DNA from: Cryptomeria japonica
Lineage: Eukaryota > Streptophyta > Pinopsida > Cupressales > Cupressaceae
Direction: 5' to 3'
Length of the DNA: 64,000 nucleotides
NCBI RefSeq assembly: GCF_030272615.1
Contig: NC_081406.1
Location: forward strand, 138,305,361 to 138,369,360
How positions within the stretch are numbered: position 1 is the first letter of the stretch; every line of letters starts with the position of its first letter. The position numbers and the translations under genes are program-made. Shown here piece by piece: positions 46,749-59,249 of the stretch. The notes under the pieces were generated by a model that saw only the letters and a program-made list of their open reading frames with translations, searched no databases and was not told the DNA's origin.

Positions 46749-48673
46749 ATGGAGAAGAATAAGGTCAGGGTAGGCAATAAAACTAACTCAACCACCGCAG
46801 AAGGAAAGAAAAACTATCAAGGCAGCGTCGAAGGGAAGAAATCGTTCCGCCAGGCTCTCGAAGGACACTGCACCATCTTTCCAAAGGATGCAAGGTTCGA
46901 GTCAGAGGTTTCCCAAGATGCAACAACAAACCAGACCCGCGAAGAAGGTGAGGCTGCCTCGACACCTAAAGTTGTCATTAAACCTAATTCTTCCATGGTA
47001 GAATGTATTTCTAAGGAAATAACTAGACTTGATGTAGATAGAATGTCGTCTAGACAGGATTTGAATAAGTGGTTTCAAGATGTTTGGTTTTCAAAGCTTG
47101 GCATCCAGTTTTCGTTCTGTAGCATGTTGCAAAAAGGATTATTTCTTATTTTTTTTAATAATAAAGAAACCCAAAAGAAAGTCCTAGAAAAACAATTATG
47201 GAATGTTGGAAATGCTTGTTTTAGGGTTGTCCCTTGGAATCTCGTTGCATGTGACGAGGAAGTCATGGCATTATCTAACCCTAAATGGGTTATTATTAAA
47301 AACATACCACCTTTTTTATGGAATTGTATACCCAAAGTTATTGAACCCCTAGGTAAGGTAATCAAAATCGGCTCCTTTGCTGTCCTATTACCCCATATGG
47401 ATGTGAGAGTACTTATTGCTCTCAATCCTGGCTCTACTCTCCCCTTTGTAATTGATATATGTATTGAAAATCAGTTATTCTCTTGTCCTTTAGAATATTT
47501 GGGAGGAATTAATGCCTGTCATAAGTGCAGAAGAAGTGGACACTTCCTAAAAAATTGCCCTTTGTTAGCAGGAAAGAGTGTCACTCATTCCAAGAACACC
47601 TTTGCTCGACACTCTAAGCACTCTGCCTCTCGAACCCTAAACAAAAGGATTCTACTCCCCTCCCAGTGCACACTGAACCCCCAACTTCCATCCCTCCCAT
47701 CCACCTTCAATCTAACCATACCATTTCGCCACTCCCACCTGCCAATGATCCCCCACCCACTAGCTACCAACCTCAAGGCTGCTCTATCCCACCTAGTGCT
47801 CCTCCCTCGATAGTTGAGGCCTTGGCCAAATATCAGAAGGCCATAAAAGAGGCCAACTTGGCCAACAATACCCCTAACTCACTGGAACTTGAAGTGGTTG
47901 ATTTCCCCACTAATCTTGGTGGACCCAAGACCCAAAATGCACAACAAATTGTCCTTGAAAAGTTGAAAACTGTTGCAGAACTCAGGAAACAACTTGAAGT
48001 ATCTTTAAGTATTCAGAAAAAGGAAATTGAGGCCAGTACCATGCCCTTCCTTCATGACTTAATTGAAGGGGATGATGATGGTATTCAATATACCACCAAT
48101 GCCACCTGCATTATAAGTCTGGGGGCTGAATGTAGGGGCAATTGGGACATCCTTGGGGAAACAAGCATCCCTCCCATAGTTGCCTATTCAAACACTCCCT
48201 TGGAGACCAAGGCTAAGGGAGAGGGGACACAAAACCCTACCACACCCCTTGAATTAACACCAGGTGACATTGATGGGGTGTTGGGGCCTACCATCCCCCC
48301 TTTCGACCAAGCCATTCAGGATGATCATGGCACTGGACCCTGTGGGGAACCTGATGAATGTGAGGGGAAAAACAATGGTGGGGATAAGCCATTCTCCCCA
48401 GACTCTAGAATCTTTGACTTTGGATCTAATAATGGGGAAGGGGATTTACCAAGAAATAAATCCAAGAAAAAAAGGAGAAAAAGATCTCCTAAGGTATCTA
48501 AGGAGGCATCAGTTAGGAAGGAATCAATGGGACCCGAACAACTCTCTGAACTAAGGAAAAAAAGAGGTAGACCACTCTCAACAGTGGCCTTTGATGCTAG
48601 TCACCTCTCTAATCCTGAGGAATGGCCTAAGTGCTTCGAGGGGTTCAAGTCCCCGATAGATGCTACTGAATAA
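46749..48673 (+). pseudogene. LINE ORF1 (DUF4283-type nucleic-acid-binding protein with zinc knuckle), one frameshift
   Basis: The ATG is at 46,749 (the GTG at 46,737 is in frame but unlikely). The first frame runs to 47,813 and holds an RNA-binding-type domain (LNKWFQDVWFSKLG, then FLIFFNNKETQKKVLEK and VVPWNL) that resembles the DUF4283 domain of plant LINE ORF1. A CCHC knuckle follows: CHKCRRSGHFLKNC. Near 47,600-47,645 a one-base shift moves to the second frame (KDSTPLPVHTEPP onward), which is Pro-rich, acidic and ends with a basic KKKRRKRSPK stretch at 48,673. The intact protein would be about 640 aa and would coat element RNA. Confidence 0.8.
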
Positions 48674-48681
48674 CCCTCCTA

Positions 48682-51609
48682 ATGTTAAAAGCCATTTCAT
48701 GGAACATCAGGGGATTTGAGGCCCTTGATAGGAAATATGTGGTCAAAATATTTCTAAACATGCACAAAGATATTGACTGTCTTATGCTCTAGGAGTTGAA
48801 ATCAGTGGGATTCACATTAGAAGTTGGATTAAGATCCATTTGGAGGGAGGCCACTCCCTTGTATACCAACCACCCTAAAGGAAGAGGAGGGGATGCAATA
48901 CTATTAGACCCTAACTGGGCTAATAAGATGGAAAAGTGGGGGCAATCCCCCTGTGCTAGGGCAGTATGGGGTATCATTCAGAATGGCAACTCCACCTTTG
49001 GCATATGTTCAATTTATGCCTCCAATGACTACCGGGAAAGGGCAAGTATGTGGGAATGGATTGCTAATTTAGAAGATATCCCCTGGTTCCTGGGCGGGGA
49101 CTTCAACATGGTAATAAATGCCCAAGATAAGTAGGGAGGTAATAAGGTGGAATGGAAGGGTACAGAGAGACTTCAGTGGGAAAGGATGACTAACAAGATG
49201 AATTTATTAGATCCTCTAGCAGGAAAGAAGGGTGATTATAAATCAATATGGTACACTTGGTGTAACCATCAACAGTATAATAAAAGAGTCTACTGCAGAT
49301 TGGATAGATTTTACTTCAACAAAGATTTCTTTGAAATTAATAAAAATGAAGGGGGAGTTCAGTATGTTGTCATACCATATACGCTCTCAGATCATCATCC
49401 TATTATGATAGGACTAAAGTTAATTGAGAATAGGGTGACCCCACCCAACCCTAGTTCGAACTTTGGAATGAACACTAGTCTTTTAAAGGATGAGGACCTG
49501 AAATGTGCCCTGTGTCTGGTCAAAATGTTTAACAAATATGGTAATCCCTAATGGTCCAACATAGACAGGTGGAATCAGAATATTAAAACTTGGACCTCAC
49601 TCTGCCAAGCTGTGGGTAAAAATAAGGCAAAAGATGCCAGAGCATCTGAGTTACAATTGCATAATGACCTCCAAATGGCTGAACTTGAACTCCAAGGGGA
49701 CCCTGAAAATGTATCACTCACTAACCAGCTTGTTAGGGCCAAGGATGATCTTAGGAGACTGCAGAATCAGAAAATCAAAGGATGGAGAGCTAGGGCTAAA
49801 TTGAATTGGTTAGACACTCGAGATCGAGGATCTAAATTCTTCTTCCATATTCTTAAAATGAAACAAGCCAGAGAAAAAATTGACACTATCTAGGATTAGA
49901 ATTTTCTCTCCTTGGCTGGAAGATTCCAGGTCTGTCAAAAAATATTAGCCTCTTATAATATCTATTTCTCATCAGCCTGGCTATTCAAGAACTACCAATT
50001 TAATCATGTACAAAAGCAAATTAGAGAATTCTTATGGTCAGATGGCAAGGGGACTAAGAAATAACATGCAGTCAAATGGGAGTGGTGCACTATGAATAAA
50101 CTATCCGGTGGGATGGGGTTGAAAGACCTAAAACTACAAGGCATTGCTCTTGCCTCCAAATGGATCCTTAAGGCCATGGAAGGCAATGAGCCATGGAAAG
50201 TGCTTATAAGGAATAATATTAAATAAGTTGTTCCTAAGAAAGCTAAGAAATGGAAGGACCTCCCATTATTGGATACTCTTATGGGGCAGTTTGAGGTAGC
50301 TCCGATTGAGTCTGATATCTTCAAGTCCCTATGGAAGGCATGGGAACAGGTGAGACACTTGGTTAATGTCAAAATTGATGGCACTAAATAGGGGAATACT
50401 GCTATTGACAAATCAATATGGTGGAACTAATATCATAATGGAAAACCGTTGGCCACACTACAAGGCTGATCTGCATTGAAATGGCATAACAGGGGTATTA
50501 AAAACTTTGAATAGTTGTTTATAAATGACCAATTTAGATCATGGGAGGAGCTGCAAATCAACTTTGCTATCTCGGAATCCCAGATCAGGACATATAACAT
50601 CCTTAGATTGGCATTATCCTCTGCTTTCCCCCCCTTCCGCTCCCCTATCCCTCACCCCCCCTCCCCCCTCCCATAACTGCACTATGTTGGACTAATGGCA
50701 CACCTCTCCCTTCCCTTAAAGCCAAATGCATATACTCTACACTCACCGAGTCGGATTCCATTTTTCTGCACCTTAATAAATGTTGGGAACTAGACTGGGA
50801 ACCAAAGACCTAGAAAGATTGTCTAAGTAGGTTTTGGATGGCCCATAATGAGCCTAAAAAACTATTCTTTGGCTGGCGCCTACTGCTAAATAAACTCCCC
50901 ACTAAAAATAAATAAACTCCCCACTAAAAATAAGGAAGGTGCTTTAATAAATTGTAGCATTTGTAGAGTGCCTGAATCTGTGAAGCACATCTTCTTTGAA
51001 TGTCATTTTGCTAAAGAAATATGGAGACTATTTGGTTTTAACTTAGAATCTGTTTCTCTTGAGTACATAGATTTTGTTCTAGGCTATGTCAAGGGCTATA
51101 AGAGGATTGCAAATGTCTTTTGGTCTTGTTTTTCTTTGGAAGTTTTGTGGCTCATATGGAAGTATCACAATGATGACATCTTTAATGGCAATACCAGGCA
51201 CCTCACTAAGTCTCTTAGGAGACTTATTGCTCATTCTATTTCTATGCAGGTCACTATTGTGCTTAAACTTGACTCGAACAAGTTTGACAAGTGGATCAAG
51301 GAAGGGGGCACTATGGTGTACATCTGTGAATTATCACATGGATTCACTTCGGAGAGGGATGAACCAGGCAAAGCAACTTTTGAACAAGCCTTGATGGCCT
51401 TCATGAGGCAAATGGATCATAGACAAATGCATATAGAAATCATTCAGGAGGAGGCAGACTTGATTAGTGAACCCACTTCCCATCCTCATAAGAAAGAGAT
51501 ACTTGATGGTCGGGTGGAAGTATGGCAGGCAGGAACTATGGGTTGGGTGGCATGGCTCCCACCACTGGGAAACAACAACTCACCAGATGCTGAAACTTTA
51601 ATTCCTTAG
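48682..51609 (+). pseudogene. LINE ORF2 with endonuclease but no reverse transcriptase
   Basis: The ATG at 48,682 gives MLKAISWNIRGFEAL, the usual endonuclease start. A TAG at about 48,790 interrupts CLML-ELKS (normally a Gln-Glu pair). FLGGDFNMV and SDHHPIMIG are the conserved endonuclease motifs, and a TAG follows NAQDK. After 49,893 the text changes from the pre-RT linker to LSLAGRFQVCQK, a segment that in plant LINEs follows the RT domain. Hence the whole RT is absent. Later parts include MGLKDLKLQGIALASKW, then zf-RVT (ICRVPESVKHIFFECHFAKE, about 50,955-51,020) and a C-terminal tail to 51,609. A 22-bp duplication lies near 50,890-50,930. Confidence 0.85.
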
Positions 51610-51799
51610 TTGTTGCTTAATATGCTATAATGTCAATTTTGTCTGTAAGTATGTATATCAATTGTAATCCCTGATATTGGAGGTGCTCGTTAACTATGTA
51701 TTTTGTATATGCACCTTCAATTGGTGCCCCGACTACTGCTGAACTCAGTCTTTTTGCTGATGCTATGTAATGCTTTATTGATATCTAATCCAAAATTAC

Positions 51800-54700
51800 T
51801 TTATTTGCTTATTTTTGTAGGCAAGCAAGTTGTATAACATAGTACCCTAATAAGGTAAATTAAATACTATGAATATTACTTAAAATGGGTGTAATTACAT
51901 CCGACATCTCTAAAAGTTTGACACTACAAGTTAATATTTTCTCTATTTTGATAGTCAATAAAAATAGAATAATACTAGCATGTGTAAAGCAAAATTTTGC
52001 AACCTTTACTAGCATCCTCCACTATAGACATGCTTCCAAGTCATGGAAGCACCGACCAAGTGAGTGGGATTGGGCTCTTCCTTTGGTAGGCTTGTGCAAG
52101 TAAGCTCATCATTAGTGGCCACGTGAAACCATACTATGAGAACAAATTTCTAACTTTTAACATAGGAAATAAAAATAGATTACTACAATTTCCAAAACAA
52201 AAATGTATAATACTGAAAATTTCAAAAGACACACTAGCAAAATTGGGCTTTTTAATAAGTTGAAAGATTATTATGTATCTAAATACATTTGACTATTAAG
52301 TTTGAAATTTATTCTAAAATTCATAAAAATGGGAAATGTGATAATTAAAATGATAATTTTAGTACCTTTTTAAGTGATAGCCAACAAATTTAGAGGGCCT
52401 GAACTCTAAAAAAATTGAAGATATTTATGTGTTTTAGCTTGGCTTAACACACTTCTAAATATGCATATTTATTTTTGGTATATTAGGTGTTTGTATTTTA
52501 TATTTCATTTGGCTTCCTTTTAAACTAGGCTCATTTCCTCATGCATTTGAACCAATAACACTTGAGGACTTAAGGGTAATAAAATGGAAATGGAAATGGA
52601 TCTCTTTATGGTCACCAATATTGGATAATCATTCTTCAATCTACAGATGGATTATAGTAATATGGGACTACCCTGTACTCCATATATGAATATAGAAATG
52701 AGATGCTACTTGAAATACAAGTACACGATTAAATGAATAAGGTTCTAAATAGTACCAAAACTTATAGCATTTGTTGCTATGTCTAATTTACAAGTGTTTA
52801 CGATATAGATACTAGGGTTTTCAAACGTAGTTATTCTTTCTAATTTATTCTTATTTGTTGGATTTCTTTAAATGAATATCAAGGACACATGGATGTGCAA
52901 TTACAATAGTAAAAAATATCCAATGAAAACACACTTAACATTATTATTTTCAATTATGTATTTTACCTTTCTCTATTCATTCTACGGTAATATATAGCAC
53001 CAATATGACCTTCATCGACATGATTCACATTTCTTGAAAACAAATTCTCAACCCTTTATGCTTGGACATCTTTCAAATTTGTCATGGCATGACATTAGAA
53101 CCAAAAGCATGTCATCTACAATCATCTCCAGCCAAAATAATAAAACTATGTGTAACGTAATGATCCTTGGTGACTTGTTGAATGACTTTATATCATTAAA
53201 ATTTTGATAGAAACCTCATTTGATATCTACCCTATCAACTATTTCATATCTAGAAAACAAATTCTCAACCTCTGAATGTCAAATGTCATACTCCAAGTTC
53301 CCACAATACACAGGCTTCATCTTTGGCACTCACTATCTTCCTAGAGAAACACTAATTGGCATTCTCTACAAAAAAACAATAATTATTAACTATTTTAATT
53401 TTTTTGCACAAACAATTCATGGCAATGGTAACAAAGCTTGAGAGATGAGTATTCCTAACAAGGGTTATGTAATATTCCTATGGTCCCATGGTTGTAATGC
53501 TGAAAAGATTTATGTTGTGCCCTGTAATTTGCGAAATGTGATGCAATGTGAAAAAAGTTGGATTGCATCTTTATGCAAACCAAGCATCTTTATGAATTTG
53601 AACATTGTATGGGAAGTTTTTGATATTTTAGCTATAGATGAATCATGGTATCAACTTTTTGTCTCTCTTGAACTAGCTTGGTTAGACTTATGGTATTTAT
53701 TAGTTAAAATGAATTAGTATTAAGAGCTAAGATTCTTTTTGAACAAAGAGCATGCATTCATTAAGTAAACAATTATTTGATATTGTTTTCATATATTGAC
53801 TTTGTAGAGAGAGGACAAGGCATCTCCATGAAATTTTTTGGATTTGTGCACAGCTGAATTTTTTTCAGTATATTTACCTAAAGCTCTTTATATGTTTTTG
53901 TTTCATGATTGAAAAAAAAATACAACAATAAATGTACATCCAAGGTTGTTTTTATGTGAGCAAGTAAATTCTAACTACCTCAATGAAACACATTCTTTAT
54001 GTTGCATGTTATATTTCTCTCCTATTTTTTATGTACAACATCTTATAAGCCTTGGGACAAAGGTTTTCAAAATTCATACAAGAAAGATTCATTCATGTAG
54101 ATCTATCTAACAAAACCCCATCACAATGTAGATTCATGTTTTGTAGATTTAATCTTTGATGCATCTATTCATGTGCAAACCTTTCTGTCTAAAATAATGT
54201 CTTATATGCACAAATTGAGTTGTAATTTCTTGCACATTAACTTACAAATATTTTTGTATCGGCATAATCCTTGAACCCCTTCTAGTGCAAGTGCTAGTAT
54301 AATTTATTTCCTTAATTTCTTATAGGGTTAGTATAATTCCTAGCATACCCTTAAATGAATCTTGAATATGCATGTACATCTCGTACCAACAAGCCTTTAT
54401 TAGTACATGCTTGCCAAGATATTAAATTGATCCTTATATCTTTAAGATTTTCTTCCTAGTTAGCTATCAACTCAACCACACTAGTAATTCAAAGGAGTAA
54501 ACATGTTCTCCTCTTAAGATATCGCTTTTCGTTCTCATTTTGAATTAATATTTGCATTAACTATTGCATATTTTGCCACAATAGAAGATGTTATCAATTT
54601 TAATTTACACTATTTGTTTCAAGTATCATTGGGTTTGAAACTTCAATGCCCATTGTAAAACGAAAGAATGATAGTTTTCTAATGTAACCTTCTCTCCATT

Positions 54701-54878
54701 AGAAACCCATGCTAGTGAAAACTCAAGAGATCATATTTTATTATCTAAACAATAAATTCTCACTTAAAGAAATGAATTTATAGATAGTATTGTGTTGTAG
54801 TTAATTGGAATTTATTGATATATGTTATTTTGATGATAAAATATGTAAATACAAACCTTACTAGTAGAAATATGCAGT
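51800..54878. other. intergenic, nothing recognised
   Basis: AT-rich DNA without a credible frame. The motif aaacaaattctcaac occurs twice (about 53,039 and 53,255). I saw no element termini before the target duplication at 54,879. Confidence 0.4.
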
Positions 54879-55481
54879 ATTAGTGTAATAGGTAAAAATA
54901 TTAGGGTTTCACCCAAAATGTAGTAAAACCACTAATATTTTGCTTAGGGACCATTACATTAGGGAAATATAGAATTTGATAGATCTAAGCCTAATAGGCC
55001 AAGTTTTTTATTAGATTCTAAGGGTATTGAATGTGCCTCTTCTTTCCCTTTGAATTGAATTTATCTGGTTAATAATATTGAAATTAGGATAAATGTGTGT
55101 AAATTGAAATAAATATGCATAAATAGTGAGCTACAGTTGTCAAATGGAGCCATGAACCTGGATCTGAGCAATATGTGAGTGTTCAGATCTCTTACCAGAA
55201 GGTCACCTAAATTGTCTGGACTAGAATGCCCGTCGCTCTAGTCCTCCAAACTTTTCACTGTCTAAAAGGGAATATGTTCGTCTTTATGAATAATGTCAAT
55301 CCTGAAAATTACAACTTTGTACCTATTCCTACACATGGTAGAGAAGGGGAAATGGTTGGGAATAAGGGTTTGCCTTAGGTCAAACCCTTGTTTTGGAATT
55401 AACCATGAAATAGAATTGAAATGTAAATGAAGTATTGTAATGGAAATGATTTCCTTTCGAGGGAAATGTTGAAAATGTTTG

Positions 55482-56670
55482 TGTTAGTCCCAACCGGTGC
55501 TGAGAGGGGAGGGGTGAATTAGAACTTTACCAATTTTACACAATTAAAACTTTTAACTCAAGTTTTCTCTAACTTAATATTCATCAATACAAACAATTAC
55601 TACAAAATAATATGCATGCATGAAAAGATACATAGTGACACCAAGATTTATCTCGTGGAAACCCAAATGAGAGAAAACCACGATGTGAGTAAGAACTTAC
55701 AAAATTTGTACTCTTCTGGAGTACGCCCAGTGAGGAGCCATTCTTGTTAGGAGATTACAAAGACATTATTAGGTGCCACCCGGTTAAGGGATTTTGTTTA
55801 AGGCCTGCCAATGCCTTTACCCTGTTAAAGGTAGCCTTGTTAAAGGTCTTAGGATCATCAATTAAGATGACACCCGGTTAAGGGGTTTTACAATGGGACT
55901 TGTTAAAGTCCACCCTATTAAGGGATTTTAGTTGCAATGGTTAGAAAGAAATAGAAAGATGATTTTTTGAAGTAGCTACTGATATCTTGATTAGATCACA
56001 ATGAAATTCATGCTCTATTTGCATTGGTTGTGCCTGCTCTGCACAACACCGGTTTTCTTCTTATACCTTTGGCTCTACACTCTATCGGTTCACTAACCCT
56101 CGGCTCTGCACTCTGTCGGTCCTTTGTCCTTCAGCTCTACACTCTTCTCTGCTCCCCCTGTGTTCACTTTTTTTCTAATCTTTTTTCACATGAAGAACAA
56201 CTTCATCAAAATGAATTATGTGAATTTATTACCCTTTAGTTCCGGTGCAAACTTTCCCTCCAAAAATCTCATTCAAAATTATGTTACCTCGACATAAATT
56301 ACTCTCCAGAAATCATTCCAGGAATTTTGGTCAAGACAGTCGTTCATGTCGATAAGTCCACCGGTTGACTGGAGAAGACTATCGGTTTAACTAAATGTTA
56401 AGTGGATTGTCGGTTGAGACTCCTATTATGTCGGGGTACCGATCAAATTCTGTATAACCGGTTACCTCCTATATACCGGTCTATTATCTGCTTAGTTGAT
56501 TATCCTTTGTATACCTGTCGACTCAATGTCGATAGGAATAAGAACTCTTGTTCTTTACCAGTTACCCTTTACTTCATTACCAATGGACTATGAAGACTTA
56601 GAAGATGATGTTGCCAACAATGACAACCATTTCAATCACCGGTCATATAAAATATACCAAAATGCCAACA
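55482..56670 (-). repeat. 3' LTR of the SIRE-like element (1,189 bp)
   Basis: Starts TGTTGGCATTTTGG on the minus strand at 56,670 and ends ...TTGGGACTAACA at 55,482. It contains repeated cccggttaagg-type words (55,775-55,925). Its first 458 bases match the truncated 5' LTR. Confidence 0.85.
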
Positions 56671-56782
56671 AACTCCCCCTTTGGCATTAGTGGCCAACAC
56701 TTCAAAAATTTGTCGCTTCTGAGCCCTGTTACTCATAATGTACACTCTCCAAAACTCCCCCTTTTGACATCAATGGCAAAGA

Positions 56783-57459
56783 CTATACAAAATGATTTAT
56801 CAAAGTAAAGCAAAAATCTTTGAAATTTTCTTGGGCTGCTTTCAAAGAGGATTTCCATGAAGGCTTTACCTGTTTCATGCTGGTGAAGTGTCCATGCAAA
56901 ACTGTAACAAAATTCTCCATATCATCAACTTTTTTATAGTCAGGCTCACTTATGAGACATTCTGCTTCTTTAACATTCCTTTGCATGAAATTAATAATTG
57001 GTGTCAGGTAGCACTAAAGCTCTAACAAGCTAGGACTTTGTTTGTCCTCTTCTTCTTTTAACCTTTTGATTTCATGATTGAGTTGTTTTATCTTGCCACT
57101 AAAAATTGTTGATGATTTGTTAAGAGGATCAAAAGAACTTATCAGATCTTGAATTTCTCTTTGAGTATGATTTCTTTTATCTTCTAGATCTCTGATTAAA
57201 TCAGTAAAACTTGAAGATTTGACCAATAATTGGCCAACTTCCTATAGTATATTCTTAACCTCTTTTGTTCGGGTGGAGAGGGCAACTTTTCCAACTGATA
57301 TTTGTTCCATTAGGTTTTCTCCTCTCTTTAATTCATATTGCCTTACTGCAACCTTCTCCGGATCAGTTGCCTCTGAACCAATTGTTGTTACAAGAGTGCC
57401 CAACTAATCAATGATGGGTGCAGTGTCATCAACAACAATGTCAGGAATTAGGTTAGAGA
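56783..57459 (-). pseudogene. coiled-coil ORF just before the 3' LTR of the SIRE-like element
   Basis: Minus-strand frames with a few stops read VGKVALSTRTKEVKN, then LIRDLEDKRNHTQREIQDL, IKQLNHEIKRLKEEEDK and, after a stop near 57,015, NVKEAECLISEPDYKK and KSSLKAAQENFKDFCF, ending at 56,783. Heptad spacing predicts a coiled coil. SIRE elements often carry an extra ('env-like') ORF between pol and the 3' LTR, and the position fits. There is no signal peptide or membrane segment here, so an envelope role is not supported. Confidence 0.55.
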
Positions 57460-57916
57460 GAATTGTGTGAATTTATTACCCTTTAGTTCTGGCACAAACT
57501 TTCCCTACAAAAATCTCATTCAAAATTATGTTACTGCGCCATAAATTACTCTCCAGAAATCATTCCAGGAATATCGGTCAAGGCAGTCCTTCATGCCGAT
57601 AAGTCCGTTGGTTGGTTGGAGAAGATTGTTGGTTTAACTAGATGTTAACTGGACTGTTGATTGAGACTCCTATTATGTCAGGGTACCGATCAAATTTTGC
57701 ATAACCGGTTACCTCCTGTATACCGCTCTATTATCTTCTTAGTCGATTATCCTCTGTATACCGGTTTACTCACTGCCGATAGGAATAAGAACTCTTATTC
57801 TTTACCGGTTACCCTTTACTTCATTACTGATGGACTGTGAAGACTTGAATATGATGTTGCCAATAATGACAACCATTTCAATCATCGGTCATACAAAATG
57901 TACCAAAATGCCAACA
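57460..57916 (-). repeat. truncated 5' LTR of the SIRE-like element
   Basis: Matches 56,213-56,670 with scattered substitutions. The remaining ~730 bases of the LTR, including the primer-binding side, are deleted. Confidence 0.85.
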
Positions 57917-58409
57917 GTTTGAAACACTAATGATATACCTTTTAATGAAGTTTTGTTTGTCTTCACACAAAATTAGGGTTTCATGTAGATAGTCTTCATA
58001 AAGCATATAACATGAATGTCATCTCCAATGCTTGAATCTTGACTTTACTTCTGCTCCAATGCTTGAAAAAAGACTGATTATTTGCTCACTTGATGTAATT
58101 GAGATCTTGAATTCGAATTTTGAATGCTTGATATGAATCTGTGATGTCAAAATGAGATGGGTAGACCTCCTTTAATACATGCTAGTCTAAAAATAAATCA
58201 ATTTTCCGACACGAGTTGACACGGGATCTAGGTTCCCACTCAAATCATGTTACCATTATGAGGCCCCAAAATGGGCCCTTTTGAAGAGGACTGGGGCACC
58301 AAGTGACCTAGTCATGGACATCAAAGGCCCAGGATCTTGGGGAAGGAAGTGAAAATCATAAAAAATTGAGTGAAATACATAGTGTGAGCAGAATCAGGGC
58401 TTCAATGTA

Positions 58410-59192
58410 GAGAGGAGAGAGAATCTATGACATGAATGAATATAATCAAGCAAGTCATCCACCTCCAAATCTTGTTGAACATTTTTTTGGGAAGGTGGAC
58501 AAGATGCAAGAGGAGAAACTTCAAGCACGATATATGGAGCTATTGCAAGTTCCAAACAAGGACCATGGTCTAATGATGATGCACTTTGTCTGTCACTAGG
58601 AGCTAGGGTTAATGCTTTTGAAATTTTGTTTAGATAAATCATTGTCAACATCAACAAGCTCATACATATCATTAGAATCATTAGCATTATTGTTCATTTC
58701 TTCATCAAGATTGATAAAAATAGGATACCTAATACGAATAGAACATGAAACATCATCTTTCTTAAGCATTTTTAATCTTGGTGATTTAGGTTGAACTTCC
58801 TCCTCAGGGTTAGGCAAAGGCTGGACAAATAGGACTAAGTCAACATTTGGTGTCTTTGGGGAGGAAATGGGTTGAGAAGAAAGTTCAAGAGCCTTGGCAT
58901 GATATCTTTGTTGGTGTTCTCTCATACAATAGTTTCTTTTAGTTTTAGCCAAGGGTTGTGATGATTTAGGATCAATGGACATAGGCTTCTTCTCTTCCTT
59001 TAAAGGAGGAGGAATGGGAGAAGGTCTACTGGGTTGAAAAATAAGAGATGCCGGGTACTTCCCTTGGTAAGATGTAGGAGGTGGGACTGTGAAATACATA
59101 GGAGGAATAGAAGGTGTAGGAAGGAGACCAGGTCCATCATGAGGAGGATGAATATGTCTAGGGTCTCTAGGTTTACTCAAAGATAAGATCAT
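58410..59192 (-). pseudogene. Pro-rich linker frame between protease and the deleted RT
   Basis: Frame 59,192-58,596 reads PPHDGPGLLPTPSIPPMYF, KEEKKPMSIDPKSSQPLAK and YCMREHQQRYHAKALELSSQ. A frameshift near 58,600 continues as APSDRQSASSLDHG up to the deletion edge at about 58,407. It has no domain that I recognise and belongs to the same polyprotein by position. Confidence 0.55.
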
Positions 59193-59249
59193 CTCATTCT
59201 TCCACTTTTGATAAGAGAGAAAAAGAGAATCGCTTTGAAGCGTAAGAGG

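Larger units (their letters stand above)
46690..51795 (+). mobile_element. LINE retrotransposon (L1-like) with internal deletion of the reverse transcriptase
   Basis: ORF1 with a zinc knuckle (46,749-48,673) is followed nine bases later by ORF2 (48,682 onward) with an endonuclease, then a jump to sequence that normally lies after the RT domain, then zf-RVT and a C-terminal tail ending at 51,609. A 3' UTR with 'gctttattgatatct' at about 51,772-51,787 marks the probable end. Both ends are approximate and no target duplication was confirmed. It is a different LINE lineage from the one at 2-6.7 kb, since its tail has no RNase H. Confidence 0.85.
55482..57916 (-). mobile_element. SIRE-like Ty1/copia retrotransposon, internally deleted, nested in the 3' LTR
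   Basis: Exactly flanked by gtttg (55,477-55,481 and 57,917-57,921), with TG..CA ends. On the minus strand: a 5' LTR remnant (57,916-57,460), a short internal part (57,459-56,671) ending in the polypurine tract ATGCCAAAGGGGGAGTT, then the 3' LTR (56,670-55,482). The purine tract followed by TGTTGGCATTTTGG is a hallmark of the SIRE/Maximus copia lineage. Gag and all of pol are deleted. The insertion is younger than the host Ty3/gypsy element. Confidence 0.88.
54884..58406 (-). repeat. 3' LTR of the Ty3/gypsy element, split by a nested element
   Basis: LTR sequence occupies 54,884-55,481 and 57,922-58,406. The intervening 2,435 bases plus one 5-bp duplication are the nested insertion. The + strand begins TGTAATAGG, directly after the attag duplication. 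The upper end stops inside the LTR at 58,406 compared with both other copies. Confidence 0.82.

Noticed and set aside
46783-47425. Minus-strand frames across LINE B ORF1
   Set aside because: Antisense shadows of the plus-strand ORF1, which has a zinc knuckle and normal LINE context.
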